From: Thalassobaculum sp965228445 | GTDB taxonomy: Bacteria > Pseudomonadota > Alphaproteobacteria > Thalassobaculales > Thalassobaculaceae | NCBI GenBank assembly: GCA_965228445.1 | Contig: OZ245813.1 | Span: 3,224,001 to 3,288,000, forward strand | Length of the DNA: 64,000 nt | Direction of reading: 5' to 3' | Shown here: piece after piece, positions 24,473 through 33,632 of the stretch | Layout of the letters: each line of letters starts with the position of its first letter | Position numbering within the stretch: position 1 is the stretch's first letter | Position numbers and translations under genes: made by a program | The notes under the pieces: generated by a model | Seen by the model: only the letters and a program-made list of their open reading frames with translations | Databases searched by the model: none | Told to the model about the DNA's origin: nothing

Positions 24473-25399
24473 CTAGAGGTTAAGCACCCTCACCGGACGG
24501 ATGGCGCCGCTTTCGATCCGCGCGATGGCGACCGGGACCGTGCCGTCGGTGGCATAGACCAGATCGCCTTCCTGCAGATCACCGAACCGGTCCCGATCCA
24601 TCGAACGATAGACCGGAACACCCTGTCCATTGCGCAGCGTCGTCGCCTCGGGGCCCTTCAAGGCCAGCGCCGGGATGCCGTCCAGCGCGGTCTCAACGGG
24701 CCGCAGGTGCTCCAAAGAGGCGGGGTTATGCATCAGCTCCGCCAGGGAATCCAGCGAAATCGCGCGATCCGCGCCGAACGGGCCGACGCGCAGCCGCCGC
24801 AGGTCGCGGATGTGGCCCACCGTGCCGAGCGCCAGCGCCAGGTCGCGGGCGAGCGAGCGCATATAGGCGCCCTTGCCCGAGGTCACCCGGAACCGCGCCT
24901 CGTCCCGGCTCGGCATGTCGACCAGCCGCAGGTCGAGGATCTCGATCAGCCGGGACTCCAGCTCGACCTCCTCACCGGACCGCGCCAGGTCGTAGGCCCG
25001 CTCGCCGTCCACCTTGATGGCGGAGAATTTCGGCGGGACCTGCTCTATTTCGCCAACGAAACGATCCAGCACATCCAGGATCGCCGCCTCGTCCGGCCGC
25101 GCGTCGCTGGTCTCGACCACCTCGCCCTCGGCGTCGTCGGTGGAGGTCGCCTCGCCCCAGCGCACGGTGAAGGCGTAGTCCTTGGTGGCGTCCATCACAT
25201 AGGGGACGGTCTTGGTCGCCTCGCCGAGCGCGACCGGCAGGACGCCGGTGGCCAGCGGGTCCAGGGTGCCGGCATGGCCGGCCTTGGCGGCGTCGAACAC
25301 CCGGCGGACCGTGGCGACCGCCTGGGTGGAGGTGATGTCGATCGGCTTGTCCAGGATCACCCAGCCATGAACCGGATTGCCCCGTTTCCTACGCGCCAT
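24473..25399 (-). CDS. truB: tRNA pseudouridine(55) synthase
   Basis: Makes pseudouridine 55 in the T loop of tRNAs. 308 residues. Motifs: GWVILDKPIDITSTQAV, the catalytic KAGHAGTLDPLATGVLPVAL (Asp), YAFTVRWGEATSTDDAEG and the C-terminal PUA-like region. It overlaps the rbfA stop by 11 bases, supporting cotranscription and coupled translation. Confidence 0.95.
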   Translation of the reverse strand: MARRKRGNPVHGWVILDKPIDITSTQAVATVRRVFDAAKAGHAGTLDPLATGVLPVALGEATKTVPYVMDATKDYAFTVRWGEATSTDDAEGEVVETSDARPDEAAILDVLDRFVGEIEQVPPKFSAIKVDGERAYDLARSGEEVELESRLIEILDLRLVDMPSRDEARFRVTSGKGAYMRSLARDLALALGTVGHIRDLRRLRVGPFGADRAISLDSLAELMHNPASLEHLRPVETALDGIPALALKGPEATTLRNGQGVPVYRSMDRDRFGDLQEGDLVYATDGTVPVAIARIESGAIRPVRVLNL

Positions 25400-25829
25400 T
25401 GTCGTCGGACTCGCCGTCTTCGGTGGGCTCCTCGGAGGCGGTCGCGACGTCCTGTCGGATCACCGGATCGTTCAGGATCGCGGACATGCGCTGGGAGGCG
25501 TCGAAGGCGGTGTCGCGCTTGAAGGTCAGGCGCGGCGCGAACTTCATGCGCACCTCGCGGGCGACCTGGCCGGAGAGACGCCCCGACACCCGGCCCAGCA
25601 CCGGCAGGATGTCGGCGATGTCGCCGTCGATCGGCGGGATCACCCAGACCGTCGCGTTGCGCAGGTCCGGCGAGACGCTGACCTCGGACAGGGTGATGCG
25701 CACGCCGGACAGGGCCGGCTCGTGCAGTTCGCCGCGCTCGAAGACGCGGGCGAGCACGCGGCGGATCTCTTCCCCGACACGCAATTGCCGTTGGCTCGGA
25801 CCCTCGCGGGTCTCGTCACGCTTCGCCAT
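25389..25829 (-). CDS. rbfA: 30S ribosome-binding factor A
   Basis: Assembly factor for late 30S maturation at the 16S rRNA neck. 146 residues with an alpha-beta KH-like fold: RQLRVGEEIRRVLARVFERG, LSEVSVSPDLRNATVWV and APRLTFKRDTAFDASQRM. The C-terminal 20 residues are acidic and variable. Lies between infB and truB as in most bacteria. Confidence 0.95.
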   Translation of the reverse strand: MAKRDETREGPSQRQLRVGEEIRRVLARVFERGELHEPALSGVRITLSEVSVSPDLRNATVWVIPPIDGDIADILPVLGRVSGRLSGQVAREVRMKFAPRLTFKRDTAFDASQRMSAILNDPVIRQDVATASEEPTEDGESDDNGA

Positions 25830-25862
25830 GATCGTAATCCCGTTCGGCGAGGCGCCGCCGCG

Positions 25863-28526
25863 TTAGCCGGCGGACGCCTCCTGCTGAACCTGCTCGAGCG
25901 TCCGGGCGACTTCCTTCAGCTCGAAGCACTCGATCTGATCGCCGTCGCGGATGTCGTCGTAGTTCTCGAACGCCATACCGCACTCGTAGCCCTCGCGGAC
26001 CTCGCGGACCTCGTCCTTGAAGCGCTTCAGCGTCTTCAGGGAGCCCTCGTGGATCACCACGTTGTCGCGCAGCAGGCGGACCTTGCAGCCCCGCTTGATG
26101 ACGCCGTCGGTGACCATGCAGCCCGCCACCTTGCCGACCTTGGTGATGTTGAACACCTGGCGGATCTGCGCGTAGCCCAGGAACTCTTCCTTGAGTTCCG
26201 GCGCCAGCATGCCGGTCAGCAGGGCTTTCACATCGTCGATCAGGTCGTAGATGATCGAGTAGTAGCGGATCTCCATCCCGTCGCGGCGCGCCATGTCGCG
26301 GGCCTGCGGGTTGGCGCGGACGTTGAAGCCGACGATGATGCCGCCCGAGGCCCCGGCCAGGGACACGTCGGACTCGCTGATGCCGCCGACCGCGGAGTGC
26401 AGGATGCGCGGCTTGACCACGCTGGTCTCCAGCTTCTCCAGGGTGGCCCGGATCGCTTCCAGCGACCCGTGCACGTCGGTCTTGATGACCAGCGGCAGCT
26501 CATCCGCCTCACCCGACTGGATCGCCGAGAGCATCTGCTCGACCGTACCGCGGGCACCGGCCGTCGCACTCTTCTCGCGCAGCAGACGCTGGCGATAGTC
26601 GGCGATCTCGCGGGCCCGGCTCTCGTTCTCGACGACGACGAAATCATCGCCGGCGGTCGGCGTGCCCTGCAGACCCAGCACCTCGATCGGCTCGCTCGGC
26701 CCGGCCTGCTCGGCCTGGTCGCCGCGGTCGTTGACCAGGGCGCGCACGCGGCCCCATTCCGCACCCGCAACGAACACGTCGCCGGTGCGCAGGGTCCCGC
26801 GCTGGACCAGCACGGTGGCGACGGAGCCGCGGCCGCGCTCGACCTTGGCCTCGATGACCACGCCGGCGGCGGCCCGATCCGGGTTCGCCTTCAGCTCCAG
26901 CACTTCGGCCTGCAGCGCGATGGCTTCCAGCAGCGTGTCCAGGCCCTGCTTGGTCAGCGCCGAGACGTCGATCGCCTGGACGTCGCCGCCCATGTCCTCG
27001 ACCACGATCTCGTGCTGCAGCAGCTCGGTGCGGACCCGCTGCGGATCGGCATCGGGCTTGTCGATCTTGTTGACCGCGACGATGACCGGAACCTTGGCGG
27101 CACGGGCATGGCGGATGGCTTCCACCGTCTGCGCCATGATGCCGTCATCGGCCGCCACCACCAGGATGACGATGTCGGTGACATTGGCACCGCGGGCGCG
27201 CATCTCAGTGAAGGCCTCGTGGCCCGGCGTATCGATGAAGGTGATCTTTTCGCCCGACGGCACCTCGATCTGGTAGGCGCCGATATGCTGGGTGATGCCG
27301 CCGGCCTCGCCCGACGCGACATCGGCCTGACGAATGGCGTCCAGCAGCGAGGTCTTGCCGTGGTCGACGTGACCCATGACCGTGACCACCGGGCTACGGG
27401 GCCGCAGGTCTTCGACCTTGTCGTCAGTCCCCAGCATGCCGAGCTCGACGTCCGATTCCGCCACGCGGCGCACCTTGTGTCCGAATTCCTGGGCCACCAG
27501 CTCGGCGGTGTCGGCGTCGATGATCTGGTTGATGGTCGCCATGACGCCCATCTTCATCAGCGACTTGATGACCTCGCCGCCGCGCTCGGCCATACGGTTG
27601 GCCAGCTCCTGGACGGTGATGGTCTCGGGCACGACCACGTCGCGCGACTGCTTGACCGCATCGCCCTGGTTGTCGCGACCGCGCTGGCGCTCGCGCTCCC
27701 GGGCCCGACGGACCGAGGCGAGCGAGCGCACGCGACCGCTGTCGCCGCTCAGCGCGTCGCTGATGGTCAGCTTGCCCTGGCGACGGCGCGGCTCGCCGCC
27801 GCTGCGGGTGCGGGCCGGACGCTTGGACGGGGCTTCCTTGGCCCCGCCGCCACCGCCGCCGCGACGGCGACGGTCGTCATCCTCACCCTCGGCAGGCGCA
27901 CGGGCGGCCGGCGACGCGGCGGCCGGCGCGCTGGACTCGCGGTCCAGACGGGCGGTCGCGCGCTCGGCGGCGGCCTTCGCCTGACGGGCGGCCTCCTCCT
28001 CGGCGAGACGGGCGGCCTCGGCGGCCTTCACCGCGTTCTCCGCGTCCTCGATCTTGCGCAGCTCGTCCAGCTCGGCCTGGCGGCGATCCACCGGCTCCGG
28101 AGCGGGCTCGGGCTCGGGCGCGGCAGCCTCCGGCGCCACGGCCGGGGTCTCGGCGGCGGATGCCGTCGGCGCCTTCGCCTCGGTCACGGCCTCGGGCTGC
28201 TCCTCGGGGCGCCGGGAGGCGGCCTGCTCAAGGACGCGGGCCCGGGCCTCGCGCTCCTCGGCGGTCAGCTCGCGTCCGCCCTTGCCGCCGCCGGCCTTCG
28301 CCGCGGCAATGGCAGCCTCGCGCGATCCGGGAACCGGCTGAGACGGCCGGCGCCGGCGCACCTCGACCTGCACGGTCTTGGAACGGCCATGGGAAAAGCT
28401 CTGCTTGACCTGACCGGTTTCCACCGTCTTGCCAAGGGACAGCTTCCCCTTGCCGGAGCCGAGGCTCAGCTTCTTGCGATCTTGTTCGTTGGTGCTCGAC
28501 ATATCGTCTTTGCCCACGTCATCCAT
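25863..28526 (-). CDS. infB: Translation initiation factor IF-2
   Basis: GTPase that delivers initiator fMet-tRNA to the 30S P site. 887 residues. The N-terminal third is a long charged, Ala/Glu/Arg-rich region typical of proteobacterial IF-2. The G domain starts near residue 385: GHVDHGKTSLLDAI (P loop), DTPGHEAF (G3), NKIDKPDA (G4). Domains II-IV follow. An internal ATG at 28502 (MSSTNEQDRKK) is an equally plausible start, since neither has a strong ribosome binding site. Cotranscribed with nusA and the YlxR-like gene. Confidence 0.96.
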   Translation of the reverse strand: MDDVGKDDMSSTNEQDRKKLSLGSGKGKLSLGKTVETGQVKQSFSHGRSKTVQVEVRRRRPSQPVPGSREAAIAAAKAGGGKGGRELTAEEREARARVLEQAASRRPEEQPEAVTEAKAPTASAAETPAVAPEAAAPEPEPAPEPVDRRQAELDELRKIEDAENAVKAAEAARLAEEEAARQAKAAAERATARLDRESSAPAAASPAARAPAEGEDDDRRRRGGGGGGAKEAPSKRPARTRSGGEPRRRQGKLTISDALSGDSGRVRSLASVRRARERERQRGRDNQGDAVKQSRDVVVPETITVQELANRMAERGGEVIKSLMKMGVMATINQIIDADTAELVAQEFGHKVRRVAESDVELGMLGTDDKVEDLRPRSPVVTVMGHVDHGKTSLLDAIRQADVASGEAGGITQHIGAYQIEVPSGEKITFIDTPGHEAFTEMRARGANVTDIVILVVAADDGIMAQTVEAIRHARAAKVPVIVAVNKIDKPDADPQRVRTELLQHEIVVEDMGGDVQAIDVSALTKQGLDTLLEAIALQAEVLELKANPDRAAAGVVIEAKVERGRGSVATVLVQRGTLRTGDVFVAGAEWGRVRALVNDRGDQAEQAGPSEPIEVLGLQGTPTAGDDFVVVENESRAREIADYRQRLLREKSATAGARGTVEQMLSAIQSGEADELPLVIKTDVHGSLEAIRATLEKLETSVVKPRILHSAVGGISESDVSLAGASGGIIVGFNVRANPQARDMARRDGMEIRYYSIIYDLIDDVKALLTGMLAPELKEEFLGYAQIRQVFNITKVGKVAGCMVTDGVIKRGCKVRLLRDNVVIHEGSLKTLKRFKDEVREVREGYECGMAFENYDDIRDGDQIECFELKEVARTLEQVQQEASAG

Positions 28527-28544
28527 CCGTCAACGGGCAGGCCA

Positions 28545-29258
28545 TCAGTACTTGGCGCCCTGAATACACGTCCCGGCATGGTTTTCCAAGCCGGGGCCCA
28601 CATCTGATGCGGCCTTTTCGAGCCGCAAACCCTCAAGTCTCGCCGCATCACGCAGCAACCGATCCGACAGGCCGGCCCGCGGCCCTGCGGAGTCCACGAA
28701 CGCGTGCACCGTATGGTCGCGTCCGAAAGCTTCGGCGATCTCCACCGCCGACAGGCACGAGACCACCGGCCGCGTCCCGGCCAGCGCCCTCAGACGGGCC
28801 CGCCCGTCCTCGGCACCGTCGCCCGCCTCGACCAGCACGCCGGCGCGCCCGGCTTCCAGAGCCTGGCGCACCTTGGTCTGACCGGCGACCGCGCCGCCGG
28901 CGCGCCGCGCCAGCGACAAAGTCTCCACGCAGCGCCGCGTGAGCAGTCCTTCGACCCGGTCCGTCAGGGTGGGGTCCACCGTGACCGACCGCTTGGCCGC
29001 CCGGGCGAAGAGCCGCTTGGCCACCGCCTGATCGAGCGTCGCCCGATCGGCGGAAACCCAGAGCCCGCGGCCCGGGAGCCGTTCGTCGATATCCGGGACG
29101 ATCGAGCCGTCCGGACCCACGACGAAGCGGATCAGCCCACCGCGCGGCTGAACCTCGCGGGTGACGAAACAGCGACGGTCGCCGTCATCGTCCCGTCTCT
29201 TCGGTTCATGCCGTCGGCTCAGGATCGCTCTCCTCGGCCGCCGCGTCCACCCCGGCAT
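28545..29258 (-). CDS. YlxR (DUF448) domain protein with L7Ae-like C-terminus
   Basis: RNA-binding protein of about 237 residues encoded between nusA and infB. The N-terminal YlxR domain has DRRCFVTREVQPRGGLIRFV and LPGRGLWVSADRA. The C-terminal half (LLTRRCVETLSLARRAGGAV, then GQTKVRQALEAGRAGVLVEA) resembles an L7Ae/L30e ribosomal-protein fold, a known alphaproteobacterial fusion. No ATG lies after the nusA stop in this frame; I choose the ATG at 29258, preceded by GGAG, so the gene overlaps the nusA 3' end by 53 bases. Start uncertain, identity firm. Confidence 0.85.
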   Translation of the reverse strand: MPGWTRRPRRAILSRRHEPKRRDDDGDRRCFVTREVQPRGGLIRFVVGPDGSIVPDIDERLPGRGLWVSADRATLDQAVAKRLFARAAKRSVTVDPTLTDRVEGLLTRRCVETLSLARRAGGAVAGQTKVRQALEAGRAGVLVEAGDGAEDGRARLRALAGTRPVVSCLSAVEIAEAFGRDHTVHAFVDSAGPRAGLSDRLLRDAARLEGLRLEKAASDVGPGLENHAGTCIQGAKY

Positions 29259-30777
29259 TCGTCTCCGCACCGTCTTCGTCATCGAACCAATGGGCGCGGG
29301 CCGCCATGATGATCTGGTTGGCCGCGTCCTCGTCGAAGCCGGCATCCGGCAGAATCTCGCGCAACTCGTCGCTCGCCAGGTCGCCCAGATCGTCCAGGGT
29401 CTTCACCCCGTTCTCGCCCAGGGTGACCAGCATCGCCGGCGTGAAGATCTCCAGATTGACCAGCTCGTCGGTGACGCCCAGCTCGCGGCGGCGCTCGTCA
29501 TGGCGCTGACGCTCGGCCTCGACGAAGTTGAACGCGCGGGTGCGCAGCTCCTCGGCGATGTCGGCGTCGAAGCCTTCGATCTCGGCCAGGTCGTCGATAT
29601 CCGTGTAGGCGATCTCCTCGACCGAGGCGAAGCCCTCGGCGACCAGCAGGCCGGCGATGACGTCGTCGATGTCGAGGGCGCCGATGAAGGATTCGGAGCG
29701 CTGGCGGAACTCCTCGCGGCGGCGGTCCGACTCCTCCTGCTCGGTCAGGATGTCGATATCCCAGCCGGTCAGCATGGAGGCGAGGCGGACGTTCTGGCCG
29801 CGGCGGCCGATCGCCAGCGAGAGCTGCTCGTCCGGCACCACGACCTCGATGCGGCCCTGGTCCTCGTCGAGCACGACCTTGGACACCTCGGCCGGGGCCA
29901 GGGCGTTCACCACGAAGGTCGCCGGATCGTCGGAGAACGGGATGATGTCGATCTTCTCGCCCTGCAGCTCGCCGACGACGGCTTGGACGCGGGAACCGCG
30001 CATGCCGACGCAGGCGCCGACCGGATCGATCGAGCTGTCGTAGGAGATCACCGCGATCTTGGCGCGGGAGCCCGGGTCGCGGGCCACCGCCTTGATCTCG
30101 ATGATGCCGTCATAAACCTCCGGCACCTCCTGGCGGAACAGCTGGCGCATGAATTCCGGGTGGGTGCGCGACAGGAAGATCTGCGGGCCGCGCTGCTCCT
30201 CGCGCACGTCCTCGATATAGGCGCGGATGCGGTCGCCCTGGCGGAAGGTCTCGCGCGGCAGCAGCCGGTCGCGGCGCAGCACCGCCTCGGCGCGCGGGAT
30301 TTCCACGGTGACGTTGCCGTACTCGACCCGCTTGACCACGCCGTTGATGATCTCGCCGGCCCGGCCGTCATATTCCTCGAACTGGCGCTTGCGCTCGAAC
30401 TCGCGGACTTTCTGGACGATGACCTGCTTGGCGGTCTGGGCGGCGATGCGGCCGAAATCGATCGGCGGCAGCGGCTCCTCGATCACCGAGCCGAGCTCCA
30501 GGGTCGCGTCGATCTTCTTCGCCTGGTCCAAGGTGATCTCGGCGAACTCGTCCTCGATCTCCTCGACCACCGTGGTGCAGCGCTTCAGGCTGATGTCGCC
30601 GGTGCGCCGGTCGATGGTCGCGCGGATATCGTGGTCGGGGCCGTATTTCGACCGGCCGGCCTTCTGGATCGCCTGCTCCATGGCGATCAGCACTTCCTCG
30701 CGATCGATCCCCTTGTCCCGGGCGACCACATCGGCGACCTGGATCAGCTCCAGCTTCGGTGTCGTGGCGATATCCAT
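29206..30777 (-). CDS. nusA: Transcription termination/antitermination protein NusA
   Basis: Binds RNA polymerase and nascent RNA, promoting pausing and hairpin-dependent termination. 523 residues: N-terminal polymerase-binding domain (ELIQVADVVARDKGIDREEV), S1 domain, two KH domains (VGACVGMRGSRVQAVVGEL; IGRRGQNVRLASML), then two C-terminal acidic helical repeats (about residues 350-500), as in long proteobacterial NusA. Follows rimP by 79 bases. The hairpin in the operon leader (31397-31419) could make expression sensitive to NusA level. Confidence 0.96.
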   Translation of the reverse strand: MDIATTPKLELIQVADVVARDKGIDREEVLIAMEQAIQKAGRSKYGPDHDIRATIDRRTGDISLKRCTTVVEEIEDEFAEITLDQAKKIDATLELGSVIEEPLPPIDFGRIAAQTAKQVIVQKVREFERKRQFEEYDGRAGEIINGVVKRVEYGNVTVEIPRAEAVLRRDRLLPRETFRQGDRIRAYIEDVREEQRGPQIFLSRTHPEFMRQLFRQEVPEVYDGIIEIKAVARDPGSRAKIAVISYDSSIDPVGACVGMRGSRVQAVVGELQGEKIDIIPFSDDPATFVVNALAPAEVSKVVLDEDQGRIEVVVPDEQLSLAIGRRGQNVRLASMLTGWDIDILTEQEESDRRREEFRQRSESFIGALDIDDVIAGLLVAEGFASVEEIAYTDIDDLAEIEGFDADIAEELRTRAFNFVEAERQRHDERRRELGVTDELVNLEIFTPAMLVTLGENGVKTLDDLGDLASDELREILPDAGFDEDAANQIIMAARAHWFDDEDGAETNAGVDAAAEESDPEPTA

Positions 30778-30856
30778 CGGCTTGTTCGTCCTCTTTCAAC
30801 CCGGCGGGCAGGCCCGCCCCGGTTACTCCCTTAACCCTGTCCCAGCCTTGCGGCCC

Positions 30857-31360
30857 TCAGTTCTGGCCCGCGGGCCGGCTGGCTTCCAGCAGCGCATCGG
30901 TCAGCACGAGCTTGGCCCGTGAAATTCCCTCGAACGGCAGGTCGATCATGCCGGTCTTGTCGTCCAGCTCGACCTGCACCCGCTCGCCCTCGGCGACGCC
31001 CTTGATCCGGCCGCTGAAGCGCTTGCGGCCGTCGATCGGCACCGCCATGTCGACCCGCGCGTCGAACCCCGACCAGCGCTCGAAATCCTTGAGCCGCGTC
31101 AGCGGCCGGTCGATGCCCGGCGAGGACACCTCCAGCGTGTATTCCCCGGCGATCGGGTCTTCCACGTCGAGCACGGCGGACACGGTCCGGCTGATCTCGG
31201 CGCAGTCATCGACCGAGATCATCGTGCCGTCGCTGCGATCGGCCATGATCTGCAGCGTCGGCCGCTGACCGCCGGTGATCATCACCCGCACGACCTCGAA
31301 GCCCATGGCTTCGATGGACGGGGTCACGATACCTTCGATGCGCCGGATCTGTGGGTCCAC
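30857..31360 (-). CDS. rimP: Ribosome maturation factor RimP
   Basis: Needed for 30S maturation. 167 residues; motifs IEGIVTPSIEAMGFEVVRV, DCAEISRTVSAVLDVEDPI and YTLEVSSPGIDRPLTRLKDF. The start codon is GTG at 31360, supported by GAGGA six bases upstream. First gene of rimP-nusA-ylxR-infB-rbfA-truB-rpsO. Confidence 0.95.
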   Translation of the reverse strand: MDPQIRRIEGIVTPSIEAMGFEVVRVMITGGQRPTLQIMADRSDGTMISVDDCAEISRTVSAVLDVEDPIAGEYTLEVSSPGIDRPLTRLKDFERWSGFDARVDMAVPIDGRKRFSGRIKGVAEGERVQVELDDKTGMIDLPFEGISRAKLVLTDALLEASRPAGQN

Positions 31361-31396
31361 CCGTTGTCCTCATCTGCGACCGGCGGCGGCACCAAC

Positions 31397-31419
31397 AAAA
31401 AAGTGGGCCGTTGGCCCAC
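31397..31419 (-). terminator. Intrinsic terminator in the rimP-nusA leader
   Basis: Minus strand: GTGGGCC, loop AAC, GGCCCAC, then TTTTTT: a compact and complete intrinsic terminator. It lies 86 bases past the trmB stop, but also about 24 bases downstream of a candidate promoter for rimP, and 37 bases before the rimP GTG. Confidence 0.88.
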
Positions 31420-31450
31420 CCCCGATCAATAGTCCGATTGAAGAGCCGTT

Positions 31451-31479
31451 GATATATAGCAGACGGCCTCGGGCTGCAA
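31451..31479 (-). promoter_or_regulatory. Candidate promoter of the rimP-nusA operon
   Basis: Minus strand: TTGCAG (31479-31474), 17 bases, then TATATC (31456-31451), within the AT-rich stretch TATATATC. It precedes the leader terminator. Confidence 0.5.
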
Positions 31480-31504
31480 GTCCGGCGTGCGGTGCCGTCT
31501 TGTC

Positions 31505-32224
31505 TTACGCCTGTCTTTGGCCGGTTTCCGCGGGCTTGCGGAATTCCATATAGGCCGGCATCCGGCCTTCGCGCTTCGCCTTGGCCTCGTAGCGGGTTTC
31601 CGGCCAGTCCTCGCGACGCTCGGTGAAGTCGGCCATCGAGCTTCCGGTCCAGCGGAACTCCGGATGCGCCGTGATCCGGGCCAGGATCCACACCAGATAG
31701 CCCGGATCGTCGGTCGCCATGCGCAGGATGCCGCCCGGCTTCAGCAGCGCGTAGAACCGCGCGATCGTCTCGTGCTGGATGATCCGGCGATAGTGGTGGC
31801 GGCGCTTCGGCCAGGGATCGGCGTGCAGCACGAAGATCCGCTCCAGGCTCTCCGGCGCCAGCACGTCGAGCACGTCGCGGGCATCGTCGGGATGGATGCG
31901 CACCCGGTCGCCCGGCACCGTGTCCAGGTGGCGCAGCAGCGAGGCCACGCCGTTGACGAAGGGCTCGCAGCCGATCAGGGCGACATCCGGATTGTGCTGC
32001 GCCTGCCAGGCCAGATGCTCGCCGCCGCCGAAGCCGATCTCCAGCCAGACCGCGCGCGGCGCCTGCGGGAACCAGTCCGCCGGGTCGGTGGCGTTGGCGG
32101 CGGCGGTCTCGACCGGCGCGAGGCGGGGGACGAGATCCTCGTCGATACGGCGCCGCATGCCCGCGCGCAGGGGACGCCCCTTGCGCCGGCCGAAGAACAG
32201 GCGCTCTTCACCGGGATCGGACAT
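31505..32224 (-). CDS. trmB: tRNA (guanine(46)-N7)-methyltransferase
   Basis: Adds m7G46 in the variable loop of tRNA using SAM. 239 residues; the SAM site is WLEIGFGGGEHLAWQA and the family motif DPWPKRRHHYRRI is intact. It lies 69 bases downstream of metK, which supplies its methyl donor, and is part of the conserved metK-trmB-rimP arrangement. Confidence 0.95.
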   Translation of the reverse strand: MSDPGEERLFFGRRKGRPLRAGMRRRIDEDLVPRLAPVETAAANATDPADWFPQAPRAVWLEIGFGGGEHLAWQAQHNPDVALIGCEPFVNGVASLLRHLDTVPGDRVRIHPDDARDVLDVLAPESLERIFVLHADPWPKRRHHYRRIIQHETIARFYALLKPGGILRMATDDPGYLVWILARITAHPEFRWTGSSMADFTERREDWPETRYEAKAKREGRMPAYMEFRKPAETGQRQA

Positions 32225-32293
32225 GGCTCTACTGGTGCGGTTTCGGTCCGGCGGCCGGATCGCCCGGCCGCCGTCTAACGAAGGCGGCGTCTC

Positions 32294-33460
32294 TTAGAAC
32301 GCGCCCTTCAGCTCGTCGACCAAGTCCAGACGCTCCCAGGTGAAGCGGCCGGCATCGTCGGGCTTGCGGCCGAAATGGCCGTAGGCCGCGCTCGGCGCAT
32401 AGATCGGGTTGCTCAGCGCCAGACGCTCGCGGATGCCGCGCGGCGACAGGTCGACCATCTCATGGATGACCTTGGAGAGCTTCTCCTCGTCCACCTGGTT
32501 GGTGCCGTAGGTATCGACGAAGATCGACAGCGGGTGCGACACGCCGATGGCGTAGGAGACCTGCAGCACGCACTTCTCGGCCAGGCCGGCGGCGACCACG
32601 TTCTTGGCGACCCAGCGCGCGGCATAGGCGGCCGAACGGTCGACCTTGGTCGGATCCTTGCCGGAGAAGGCACCGCCGCCATGGGGGGCCGCACCGCCAT
32701 AGGTGTCGACGATGATCTTGCGCCCGGTCAGGCCGCAATCACCGTCCGGACCACCGATCACGAACCGGCCGGTCGGGTTGATGTAGTAGGTCGTGTCCTC
32801 GTCGACCCAGCCGTCCGGCATGACCTCGCGCACGAAGGGCAGCACCAGCTCGTGCACCTGCTCCTGGGACAGGTCGGCAGCATGCTGGGTCGAGACGACG
32901 ACCGAGGTGCAGCGCACCGGCTTGCCGTTCTCGTACTGCAGGGTGACCTGGCTCTTGCTGTCCGGGCCGAGGCCCTTGGCGGTGCCGTTCTTCCGGGCGA
33001 CCGCCATGCGGCGCAGGATCTCGTGGCTGAAATGGATCGGCGCCGGCATCAGCGCGTCGGTCTCGGTGCAGGCGTAGCCGAACATGATGCCCTGGTCGCC
33101 GGCACCCTCGTCCTTGTTGCCGGCGGCGTCGACGCCGACCGCGATGTCGACGGACTGTTCGTGCAGCACGTTCTCCAGGCTGGCGGTCTCCCAGTGGAAG
33201 CCGTCCTGCTCGTAGCCGATATCCTTCACGGCGGCGCGCACCGCCTCCTCGATCACCTCGTGGGTGACGCTGGACGGGCCGCGGACTTCGCCGGCGAGCA
33301 CGATCTTGTTGGTCGTCGCCAGCGTCTCACAAGCGACGCGGCTGCCCGGGTCGGCGCCGAGATAGAGATCGACCACCGTGTCGGAGATCCGGTCGCAGAC
33401 CTTATCGGGGTGCCCCTCGGAGACGGATTCACTTGTGAAGAGGTAGCTGGCTTGACTCAA
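32294..33460 (-). CDS. metK: S-adenosylmethionine synthetase
   Basis: Makes SAM from methionine and ATP; tetramer. 388 residues. Motifs: SESVSEGHPDKVCDRISDTV, the loop GAGDQGIMFGYA, and GGGAFSGKDPTKVDRSAAYA. The start codon is TTG (33460), with GGAGG five bases upstream and the usual N-terminal sequence following at once. I looked for a SAM-II or SAM/SAH riboswitch between 33461 and 33632 and could not recognise one; TACAAT at 33539-33534 (minus strand) could be the -10 box. Confidence 0.96.
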   Translation of the reverse strand: MSQASYLFTSESVSEGHPDKVCDRISDTVVDLYLGADPGSRVACETLATTNKIVLAGEVRGPSSVTHEVIEEAVRAAVKDIGYEQDGFHWETASLENVLHEQSVDIAVGVDAAGNKDEGAGDQGIMFGYACTETDALMPAPIHFSHEILRRMAVARKNGTAKGLGPDSKSQVTLQYENGKPVRCTSVVVSTQHAADLSQEQVHELVLPFVREVMPDGWVDEDTTYYINPTGRFVIGGPDGDCGLTGRKIIVDTYGGAAPHGGGAFSGKDPTKVDRSAAYAARWVAKNVVAAGLAEKCVLQVSYAIGVSHPLSIFVDTYGTNQVDEEKLSKVIHEMVDLSPRGIRERLALSNPIYAPSAAYGHFGRKPDDAGRFTWERLDLVDELKGAF

Positions 33461-33632
33461 CGGGGCCTCCGGGATGCTCGACTGTCACGGAAATCAACGC
33501 GTGGAACCCGCCGCGACAGACTCGAACGGCGGATTGTACCGGGCCGGCGTTTTTGCGCGAATGCCGGTCCGGGTCAAGGGGAAAGCCGAAACGCGGGGCG
33601 TCGGAGCGCCGCGGGACGGTCGAAGAGAGGCC

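Noticed and set aside
25377..28607. Very long open frame (over 1000 codons) on the plus strand opposite infB and rbfA; similar long frames opposite glnD (51468-54473), hemY-mic60 (9792-13208) and pnp (19602-21926)
   Set aside because: These are antisense shadows caused by high GC at third codon positions. Translations are rich in Arg, His, Gln and Gly without any domain, and the opposite strand carries clear conserved genes.
33461..33632. SAM riboswitch upstream of metK
   Set aside because: I could not draw the conserved pseudoknot of SAM-II or the SAM/SAH core from this sequence; a covariance search is needed.
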